This document shows positions 55,490-64,000 of a stretch of 64,000 bases of DNA, piece after piece. Within the stretch, counting starts at the first letter, position 1; each line of letters begins with the position of its first letter. Origin of the DNA: Aquatica leii. Taxonomy: Eukaryota > Arthropoda > Insecta > Coleoptera > Lampyridae. The stretch covers positions 110,317,529 through 110,381,528 of the forward strand of contig CM069432.1 of assembly GCA_035610365.1 (NCBI GenBank). The letters are read 5' to 3'. The notes beneath the pieces were generated by a model, which saw nothing but the letters and a program-made list of their open reading frames with translations, had not been told where the DNA came from and did not search any database. The position numbers and the translations under genes were made by a program.

Positions 55490-55990
55490 CTACTCAGGTT
55501 TTTTTATATGACGACGTTTTGTGTACGAAATGTACACTTCTTCAAGCTACTGCAATTTTATTAACGTAAGTAATACATAATAATCAAAAAACACAATTAT
55601 AAAGACTTAAAGTATTTACAGATAAAACAACATATGTAAATACTTACACAAAAAATTGAGTATCTGAATCGGTTGGACAAAAGACATGAGCCAGTTTATA
55701 TTAATTGTTGAACTCACAAAAATTTTTCATTAAAAACAAGTAAAAAAGTTAAAATAAATTTTATCTATTCAACAATTAATATAAACTAGATCATGTTCTT
55801 TCCTCAATGCATTCACCTACTCAATTTTTTGTGTAAGTACTTATGTTGTTTTATCTATAAATAATTTAAATCTTTATAATTGTGTTTTTTTATTGTAATG
55901 TAATACTTACGGTAATAAAATTGATGTAACCTGAAGAAGTGCACACTTCGTATACGAAACGTTGCAATATAAGAAAACCTGAATAGTTTT
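55490..55990. repeat. Large foldback of two Penelope-type terminal repeats
   Basis: Left arm about 55491-55720 and right arm about 55770-55990 are inverse copies, about 220-230 bp each, around a spacer of roughly 50 bp. Paired blocks include CTTACACAAAAAATTGAGTA with TACTCAATTTTTTGTGTAAG, and AGTTTATATTAATTGTTGAA with TCAACAATTAATATAAACT. Both arms carry the CTGAAGAA/GAAACG-type motif facing outward. RNA from here would fold into a long hairpin. Confidence 0.7.
55931..55961 (+). ncRNA. Hammerhead-ribozyme-like motif, partly eroded
   Basis: CTGAAGAAGTGCACACTTCG then TATACGAAACG. Stem II is weaker (GTG against TAC with one wobble and a mismatch) than in the motifs at 13329 and 17367, so activity is doubtful. 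The left arm has an inverse, more damaged version at 55514-55546. Confidence 0.35.
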
Positions 55991-56644
55991 TATGTCCTTC
56001 CTAAACGAACATATATAAAAACCAACAATTACATTGTATATAACGTACCTAGTTTAGATTTTCATGAATGTTATTTAGTTTTTTAACTTAATAATTATAG
56101 TAATATATAGGTACGCTTGAAAAATATATATTTTAAAAGTTTTGTTGATAGTACGGTTTTATGTTAACTTTAGTAATCATAGGAAAATTAAGTTATTATT
56201 AATTTTGAATGCAAATACTAGATTTCAAAAGAAATTATTATTGTTGGAACAGCAAATAATGAGTAAACTAATAAACGTATACAAAAGTTATTGACATATG
56301 ATTACTGAGATATGTCTTGACCTATGAACATCTACGTCGTAAACATTATTCTCATAAATGTAACTAACATTATTTCCGAGAAGAGTTTTTGAAAAATGAT
56401 TTTTTTATTAATATGAAAAATAATTTAATAAAAAAACATTTTTGACAAAAAGTACAAACGTAAAAGCAATAATAGAATGCATAACATGTAAGACGTACTT
56501 ATTTTCTAAATTAAGTAGTGCATTGTAAGATTGATAAGATACGTTTATGTAAATAACCATATTGATCTAAATATAAGAAGATAAATTTTGTTAATTTATA
56601 ATACAATTTAGTAATATTAAGTATTTGTTGTTTACGTTTCTGCC
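55991..56644. other. 5' flank of OBP gene 4
   Basis: AT-rich, no coding sequence. A TTATAATAC about 50 bp before the start codon may serve as a TATA-like element, without a clear initiator. Confidence 0.35.
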
Positions 56645-59600
56645 ATGAAGTTGGTAATTTTGTTATGTTGTGTCTGTGCAGTTTGGTCTCGTTTAGAACA
56701 GGTAAAAGAATTTATTTTCTTTTGTTTACATATATATTAGACTTTTTGTTTAATATTCAACAATAATAAAAATAATTTATCCTAATTTAACAATAATTGT
56801 AGTAATAAACTATTAAATTTGGAAATTTCTTTAGTTAAAAATTGTTTTATTATTTTTATGAAATATTTAACTGCGCTATTTCACATCGAGTACTACGGTT
56901 GACTATTAATATGTTTTGTACTAAAATATATCAAATTGTTCCTTTCGTAACCTATACCACCCTATACGTACAAAATATTTCTTTTGAGATTTGTATTGTG
57001 ACTAGCGGTAATTGTAAAAATTCTAACCATGTTTAAGAATCCATTAATCCTAAAAAAATACTACATTTTGGAAAAAGTAATATAAATATAAAGTTTCTTC
57101 TTTGCTACGGACTACAATTCTTTTTAAATAATGTCCGTATTTAATGCAGACCACCAAACGTAAAACCTAGAAATTGATTTTGGTTTTACAATGCCTACAT
57201 GGTTTCTTGCAATATACTTTTTTGTAAAATAGTTGGCACAATTACCCCACAAAGAATGTCATATATAACAATAACTTTATTTTTGTATCCATAAAATAGA
57301 ATAAAATTATTCTTTAGCGGTACGTTTAATCTATTGCATTTTACAACGTTAACAAATTTTGTAAGAACATTATCATTATTAATCTTAAAAGTAATATTTT
57401 TAGCACTATTGCTAAATAACATCTACGATGTTATAAATCACACAATGATCATACTTAGAGGTTTAACATTACAAAATTTCTTTAATTTACTAGTTATACA
57501 GTTTATTTAAATACTCTAACCTATGAATCTTTCGTTAGAAATCTTTGTCGTTAACTTTTTAGCGACTTCGTTATTTCTGAGTTATCGTTACTATTTATTA
57601 CTTATACTTGATATTCGTTACTTAAGTTTGTTATTTTAGTTCGTTACCTAGTTCGTTATTTTGATTACTTTAGATACTTTGACGACTATACGTTCTTGTA
57701 GTGGTAAACACGAGTACGCGAATATAACTCGTTAAATCGTTTTGTAATCAAGTTTAATTACTTTAGACGTATGTGCATAAATGACTAAAAACATGAAGTA
57801 AACTTCTAATTTATGTAAACTTTTTTGACAGTAGCTGATACCAGAGAAACTTACCACTTTAAATACAAGATAGAGCAACTGTACTTTGGGATGTTGATAT
57901 TTATTAATGTTTTTAATATTATCCTTTAAAAATAGGTATAAGGTGTAATGTAAAATGAATATTCCAAGGTATGTAATTATACATTTTTGATAATATCGAT
58001 TTAGTTTTTTTTGCTGGATTTTAAAAAAAGATTTTCTCCAGAAAATAATAGAATCCAAATTTGTATATCTATGAATACCAAAAAATGTTGATAATTTTAG
58101 TTATATAAATTGCACAATATAAAGGATTTAATTATAGGAATCTAAAGAAAGAACAGTAATTATTACTGTTCGTATTACTATTGTCCCGTACACATTTACA
58201 ATTTATAAAACGAGTAATCGAGTAGTATAAGTGCTGAGAATCAGCAGGTAGTGAAACCGATTTTATAACCGTGAATACTGTATCAAATGGTACAAATGTA
58301 ACAAATACTTCGTCTATTGAGTAATCGTTATTTTGAATCTTCGCTGGTAACGAGTACTCAAGTAACAAATAGTTACTTATTTCTCATCACTAAGTCAGAA
58401 GTAGTAGATGATTTAAATTTTATTTAAATGGATCAAGTGGTAATGGCACATCTGACTTTTTTTTGTTTCTACAATTTCATTATGGTGTGTATTTTGTGCA
58501 AGTCTTGGCTAATTTTAATATTGTTGTCTCTTGTTGTTTTTTTGTTTAACGTGTATTGAGAGTGCGTCAATTAAGTGAATTCAACAGAGGTCAAATTAAT
58601 GTTTTACGTAAAGATGGTTTTTCGTGTAGGAAACCAATCCCCTATCATGCTCTGTTATTAAGTATGAACTAAAGAAGATTAAAATCCTAGTAGACAAGGA
58701 ACTGGAGGTCGGAGGCAAACAAATGAGATGCAGGACCGTTATCTTTGACTTAAGAGACCGATTTTTCAGTACCAAATTAATTACCAAATAATGGTTAGGT
58801 AATAAACGTCGTCTTTTAACCCTTCCAACAGTTTACCGTCGAACCAAAAGTTTCGAATTACAATTTTATCAGCCACATCTTGTGCTACAACGGACTTTTC
58901 TACATGGAAATCAACGTATGCAGAGGTGAACGGCTATGTTTGCAACACAATAACTCAAAAAAAATCGACTACTAGAAACAATGGCACGAATAGTAAAAGA
59001 TTGTAAAGCTAATAGGAAAGAGACCAACACGCTATTAAATAAAAATTGTGTTCATCTTTGTTTTTTTTTTCTTTAAAATTTTAATCATTTGCCACCTCTG
59101 AGTAGCTAAAGCTTTCTGCTAAGTTTGGTCACTAAATTTTTCTTTCTTCTTGGTGTTGCAATTTTCATGTCACAGTAGGTAGTATATAACGTATCAATTT
59201 TCAATATATTTATAACAATATTTTGATGGAACTCTTGCAAAAAAAAGAAGGCGCACAAATTTTACTTGCTCCAGGACGCTGAATATGTAGCTACGCCACT
59301 TCAGTTAGCATCAACAAAATCGACGCGTTGAACATCATCTTTTAACAGTGACAAACTATAGGTTTTTGTTTCTTTAAATCTCAGCACATGCTTTGCAACT
59401 TTGGAGTTAATATCATTAAAAAAATTATTAAATCGACTTAAATAAATAACTACAAAATAAACATCTGATTCATTTTGTACTGCGAGCTACATCAAATAAT
59501 TGTTTGCAAGGTACTCCATGTTCAAAATAAAATTTCCCCATACAAATTTTTCTTATCATTCCAACGTGTTAATTTTTTTTTAATGTTCTTGACTTAGTGT

Positions 59601-62600
59601 AACACTTTAATTATCAATATAAATTCTTATGCCAAGTCATTGACGACCTTGAGCCAAGTCTTTTATTTTTAATTTGTTTCCCAGTTCAATTAATTTATAT
59701 GTTTCGTTTTTATCATTTAAAACAAATTTTAAGAAACCATCAGCGTAATATATTTGTTAAAACCAAAAAATAGTAAAAACAAAAATTATATTTTATAAAA
59801 GTCGAAGATTCCATTGGATTAAAACTAAACAACCAAACCATAAGTATAAGAATTGTAAGAAACAAAGGTTTATTTATTTTAACAAAAAAAACACCAAAAA
59901 AAATAAAACATCTTAGCAAATGTTCAAACAAACCATTATTTACTGCTAAACAATGGTCCAACTTGTCGTAAAATTCTCGTCATTTGTTAATTGATATTGT
60001 GATCTGTTTAAATACATATTTTCAACTCGATATTTAAAAATGTTTATTCACAATAAATTTGAGATCTTGTTCCCAAAAAAAAACATCGTTGGACAAAAAT
60101 TGTGAGATTTAGCAAACCAGTAAATTGCACAATTTGGACGAACGACTTTATTGAAAAAACTATTATTTAAAAATTCCCGCACATCTCGGCTCTTGTGTGT
60201 GGGATACAGTAACCTTAAACTATAAATTTTAATTGCCGGTGAAAAAGTTTCTACGTAATCAATGTGTTCCTTTTGGTTAAAACCTTTTGTCACTAACCCA
60301 GCACGATACTGTATTTTGTTTTCATTGCCATTTTTTTCACATATTAAAAATAAATGTGTCGTTAATCACCGAACACATAACAAATTTTCTACAGTTACCT
60401 TATACTTTGTAATATTAACAACAGTGATTTTTCACATTTCCTTTGTTTGGTTAACGTATGTTTGCACATTTAAATAAACAGTTTCTTAACAATTAATGCA
60501 ACAATCACTTTTGCTAAAGACACCAGTTAGAAAGACCCAGACCCGAATTGTTGCGCCAAGTTATAGAGAAAATTTCGGTGGCTTAATGAATCGAAACCGA
60601 ATTGTGTCGCCTAAGTAAATTCGGTGTTCAGATTTCGTTTGTTCGATTAGATATTTTTGTAATTATGGTTTAGGTGGTGACCAGTAGGCAAATTTTTCAA
60701 GTGAAAATTTAGTGTAGTGCAACTGAATTACACATTTCAATTAAAAAACAACAAAAACCAGAAAACAGGGCTCCACAAATAGGTAAAAAAACGTTTATTT
60801 TCAAAGAGGTTAATTTTTAATACAATTTCTAGATAACGGAAACGGATTTTGTGGGAAATACCAAAAGCCAAACACAGACTGCAATAGAAAAAGTACATGT
60901 ATTTTAAAATACATAGAAATGCAATTAATTTTTTTTTGATTTTATGATTTAGGCAAATTTTCTTGCACAAGAACGTACATTATTTTAAAAAACCACATAA
61001 AGTTTTTTTATAGTAATTTTTTCAATTTTATTAAAGCAACCTAAGAAAGTTGATTTTAATAATGAATTGGTTTATTATCGAAAATAGGAAAATGAGAAAG
61101 TTTAATGACTACGGTTATCTTTTCCTCTAAATTTAAATTAGCTTTTCTGTAGTTATTGTTTAGCTCTTAGTAAAAAGGATATTAGGTTTACCTTGGGCTT
61201 GTCAATGTTTATTAAAAGACTAGAGAACACAAAGTATCAAATGTTCACTATAGACATGCTGAATGTTATATGTAACGGTCCAAAAGTTTAGACATTATAG
61301 GTAAATTTGAGATTTTATAAAAGGAAAATATTAACTATATTGAAAAAATTGTAAATACTATTAAATTGATAGGAAAGCAAGGGTTAAGTTATAGAGGGTC
61401 AAAAAATGCTAAAACATCTTATAACTCTTAATAACAAAAATCTAAATCATGGATATTATAATAATGCATTTGTTATCTAAATATGATTCAATTTTAGAAA
61501 AACATATTGAAGAATGCATTAAACTAAGTACTAAACACTATGCATCTTAATGCAGCACGGGTAGACTTGAGAAATTAGTTGCTTTATTATAAAAACCTAC
61601 CTCAAATTATGTTAGACTTTATATCTAAATTGATGAAAAAATAAATTGCGTAAGAAATCAATGAAACATTTTTTTTATTATTTATGTAGACGCCACTTAA
61701 CATATCAATGTACATGACGAACTATCCATTACAATTTGGTACACTACTACAAAATTTCACGAACGTATACTCGTTTGTTAAACTCTGAAAGAAAATAAAA
61801 TTTATGTAAAAAATATATTAGAAGTTCAACCAATGCGACTGCAAATATGCAAGGCCAATATAATAAATTTACTTCATAATTTAAAAAAGAATTACTTGAG
61901 CAAAGTTATATGGTACTACGTTCATATAATAAATTTAGTAATCTCGGATATGACTCAAATTTGTCCTGACGCTATCAGTTTATTTGGTGCCATACTTGGT
62001 GACGTATATGTAAAAGTATGATGGAAAAAGTAAGTTAAAGTATATTTCAACAATTGGCGAAACCATTTGGTGAGCGATGTTGTCTTACTACATGCCTAAA
62101 AACTTTTTATATTTATATTGAATTTTTGAAAACAATGTTGTAATTATCAGCAAAATTTAACCGGGATGTAAGATCTAAAGCTAATACTTTTTTAAAACAT
62201 GATTTAAAATATTTTTTTTAACACATTTTTATCTATATATTTGCAAAAAAATTGATTAAATTTATTGAAAGCTTATCAAATGCAAATTTAAAAGACACAT
62301 GAGCAGCCGAGAGATTTTGATTCTATATTACAATCTACGGAAAACTGCATTGAGTGGGCAAATATACATCATTACAAAAAAACATTAATATATTAATAGA
62401 AGATTCTTTTGCCAAAGAACGAGCAAAGCGTCGAAAATTAATGCCTGGTAAAACAAGTCAAGTTGAAACTTTTATAGATCAGAAGAATAAGTTTAAGGTT
62501 AATGTATTTATAATTGCAACGAAACAGATAAAATCCCTTTTAATACAAAATTATGAAATATCATGTCAGAGAAAATCAAATAATTATCACTTAATAATTT

Positions 62601-63690
62601 CAGTTACGGTTAGTAAATCTGCAATTACGTAATTCATATAATAATAAACAATTGAATATTTAATGTTATAGTTATTTTTTGTTAAAGTTTTTATATAAAA
62701 GTTAATTAAAGATCAGTGTGTATTGTTATTAACATTATTATTATCTTCGCCCCACATGTGCGAGAGCCAGTTTAATAAAAAAAAAAACTCGTACCGAAAT
62801 TTCAGTTCAATCCGACGCCAGAAAAATCGCGCTATGAGCATTTGTTGTCTTCAAATTTCTACCACTAGTTTTATTACTTTTCAAACACGGGCATCTTTAA
62901 AATGTCTAAATTGTTTACGTTTATAATATTTGATGTTATTTTAGTTAAAATTGTTAAATTAATTGTAAAATTTGAGTAAATGAGATAAAGAAGTATGCAG
63001 CACAAACTGAACTAGGATCATCTGAGGCCTTACATTATTGGTTCGAGATATGGCCAAGTTTTTAGAATCTTATTTTCATGTAGAGAAATTATTACAAACA
63101 GTATCAGTAGTAAATTAAAATATAAAATATTTCAAACGTTAAATGAAATTATTGGTTTTCTATGATTGTTAATATAAATGACTGTATACAAAAATAACTG
63201 TAGCATACAGTTTATTTCAAAACAAAAAATAACAATTAATGATAGCAACTCTTAATATCAAGCGTTTGTATTATTGTGGCTTTCAAAAATAAAATTAATT
63301 AAAAGATATTAATTGAATAATACTTTTTAGATCCAACTAAATCTCAATATACACGAAAGAGATTGCACTGTTGAATTATATGGTATGGAAATTGAAGTCA
63401 GATATTTCAATAATCGTTACCTGCCCGAAAATAATGACATTGTAAACAATATTGTCAAGTGCTCTTGGAAGAAAGATGGATTAATAAACGAAAATAATGA
63501 AATTATGCATGAAAAATTAAAACAATTTATTATAGATAAATTTCGCGTATCCGGACAATGCAGTTATTTTTTGGCGCTGTTAGTATCAGGTGACGTTTAT
63601 GATAATTGCAAAAACATTGCTGGACAATCATCAGGAGAAACTGCTGTTAAAATTACAAATTGTATTCTAAGAAAAATAGATTCATATTGA
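56645..63690 (+). CDS. Odorant-binding protein gene 4, Minus-C type, with a 6.6 kb intron
   Basis: Exon 1 (56645-56701) encodes the signal peptide MKLVILLCCVCAVWSRLEQ and ends in a GTAAAAG donor; exon 2 (63331-63690) follows a CTTTTTAG acceptor and starts IQLNLNIHERDC. Both are phase 0 and the joined product is 138 residues. Mature cysteines are Cys31, Cys63, Cys112 and Cys130 (gaps 31, 48, 17), plus an extra Cys96 in the Cys63-Cys112 loop region. YLPENND and CSWKKDGLINE match genes 2 and 3. The link of the two exons is inferred: each is orphaned otherwise, and no other OBP exon lies between. The intron is about 120 times longer than in the paralogues because of transposons. An AATAAA lies at 63701. 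If exon 1 belongs to another lost gene, exon 2 would be a fragment. Confidence 0.75.
57500..58392. repeat. hAT-like non-autonomous element inside the OBP gene 4 intron
   Basis: CGTTACTT-, CGTTATT- and CGAGTAA-type subterminal motifs are repeated at 57535-57730 and, inversely, at 58140-58390. The right end closes GTTACTTATTTCTCATCACT, as in hAT ends of the TAGTGATG type. The left end is diffuse and no target duplication was identified. Confidence 0.35.
58555..58955 (+). pseudogene. Tc1-like transposase N-terminal relic
   Basis: RVRQLSEFNRGQINVLRKDG (58560-58620) is the start of a Tc1/Tc3-type transposase HTH domain. After a frame change, GTGGRRQTNEMQDRYL (about 58695-58745) is the second HTH region with the GRP-like box. 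Further on, FYQPHLVLQRTFLHGNQRMQ (about 58865-58925) marks the entry to the catalytic domain, which is lost. Stops separate the blocks. It lies within the OBP gene 4 intron. Confidence 0.65.
59240..60360 (-). pseudogene. Ty1/copia RT and RNase H relic
   Basis: On the minus strand, from 60360 down: YRAGLVTKGFNQKEHIDY and VETFSPAIKIYSLRLL, the signature start of copia reverse transcriptase; then eroded DDG-FLKFVLNDKNE and KLKIKDLAQGRQ-LGIRIYID (about 59600-59770), where the active site remains only as VDD-like bases; SVTLSQEH; then YLSRFNNFFND, KHVLRFKETKTYSLSLLKDD and DFVDAN (59270-59430), the RNase H approach. Many stops and frame changes. No LTRs were found, so this is an internal fragment inserted into the OBP gene 4 intron in antisense. 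Confidence 0.78.
60361..61379. other. Intronic AT-rich sequence of OBP gene 4
   Basis: No coding blocks seen. 60520-60620 is slightly richer in GC with GACCCAGACCCGAATTG but carries no recognisable family. Confidence 0.35.
61380..62635 (+). pseudogene. hAT-type (ZMYM1-like, DUF4371) transposase relic
   Basis: Plus-strand blocks in order: QGLSYRGSKNAKTSYNS (about 61380-61430), KYDSILEKHIEECIKLS (about 61480-61530), VDAT-HINVHDELSIT (about 61690-61735), HIINLVISDMTQICPDAI with SLFGAILGDVYV (about 61920-62015), the hAT catalytic-domain neighbourhood, and near the end SSRDFDSILQSTENC and KERAKRRKLMPGKTSQ (62300-62460). The order matches the insect hAT transposases annotated as zinc finger MYM-type 1-like. 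Stops and frame changes occur throughout. Inserted in the OBP gene 4 intron in sense orientation. Confidence 0.72.
62636..63330. other. Last part of the OBP gene 4 intron
   Basis: No coding signature; ends in a polypyrimidine-like ACTTTTTAG acceptor in front of exon 2. Confidence 0.4.
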
Positions 63691-64000
63691 TTTGTTGCAA
63701 ATAAAATTGTTATAAAAACTGTTACAGTTATATAAAAAAATAAACTTTTTCTTTTATTTTATCTTTTTATGACAACCAACGTTTTACTTAAACTAGAAAA
63801 TAATATTTTTTATATAAAAATGTTTGTTTTAAAATAAAATACTACAATAAAAAAAATCACATAAAATACATAGATAATTAATTGATTTTTATATTTTAAT
63901 ATTTTTAATAATTCCTATAAAACATCCTAATGCAGTTTTATTATTTACATCAAAACTTCATTTTTAACTTGTTTAAATTGTAGGATTTAACACTTTCATC
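63691..64000. other. 3' flank of OBP gene 4
   Basis: AATAAA signals at 63701 and 63738 probably serve OBP gene 4. The remaining sequence to the window end is AT-rich without features. Confidence 0.45.

Noticed and set aside
56842..57036. Open frame after OBP gene 4 exon 1 as its second exon
   Set aside because: Its acceptor-joined frame stops within nine codons, and the cysteine pattern does not match; exon 63331-63690 fits in phase and motif.
1..64000. tRNA or rRNA genes
   Set aside because: No cloverleaf-compatible A and B box pairs or conserved rRNA segments were recognised by reading; a covariance search would be needed to exclude tRNAs fully.

Overview
This looks like a piece of an insect nuclear genome, most likely a beetle. 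The sequence is very AT-rich, genes are split by tiny GT-AG introns of about 51-55 bp, there is no bacterial gene packing, and the transposon mix is typical of insects (BEL/Pao, Ty3/gypsy, Ty1/copia, Penelope-like, piggyBac, Tc1/mariner, hAT, CMC and Polinton-like relics). The host content I can support best is a dispersed cluster of four plus-strand genes for four-cysteine ('Minus-C') odorant-binding proteins (OBPs). Such clusters are known to be expanded in Coleoptera. The species call is inference.

Layout. 1-4270: truncated, decayed BEL/Pao retrotransposon. 5317-5788: OBP gene 1. 8365-10951: a nearly complete CMC-type (CACTA/Mirage/Chapaev) DNA transposon with about 120-131 bp inverted repeats, an ATTA target duplication and an intact 566-codon minus-strand ORF. 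13290-17485: Penelope-like elements with GIY-YIG endonuclease, reverse transcriptase pieces and hammerhead-ribozyme-like motifs, one copy folded into an inverted chimera. 17590-18500: piggyBac relic interrupted by a 140 bp palindromic MITE. 22422-22886: OBP gene 2. 24510-26200: mariner and piggyBac relics. 27368-27851: OBP gene 3. 33862-40505: young Ty3/gypsy element with near-identical LTRs and an ATAA target duplication, carrying an OARD1/TARG1-like macro domain and a CCCH zinc finger downstream of integrase. 44566-47351: a small unrecognised four-exon minus-strand gene whose second intron holds a Tc1/mariner-type element with an intron-containing, catalytically damaged transposase. 47590-47900: a 20 bp minisatellite. 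About 49500-53730: decayed Polinton/Maverick-like (adintovirus-like) element with DNA polymerase B and capsid fragments. 55490-55990: foldback of two Penelope-type terminal repeats. 56645-63690: OBP gene 4, whose first exon is separated from the second by about 6.6 kb filled with hAT-like, Tc1, copia and hAT relics.

How it fits together. The OBP genes share one architecture: exon 1 encodes only the signal peptide, a phase-0 intron follows, and exon 2 encodes the whole mature protein with conserved cysteine spacing. This indicates local gene duplication followed by spreading apart through transposon insertion. The OBPs are presumably secreted carriers of small hydrophobic ligands. Most other coding-like sequence is mobile-element debris. 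The two exceptions by intactness are the CMC transposase ORF and the Ty3/gypsy element, which is spoiled only by a few in-frame stops.

Most exciting item: the Ty3/gypsy element with a macro domain plus CCCH finger in frame after pol. The macro domain keeps the Lys and Asp that act in TARG1-type ADP-ribose hydrolases, so the element may carry its own ADP-ribose reader or eraser. I cannot search databases, so novelty is not established.
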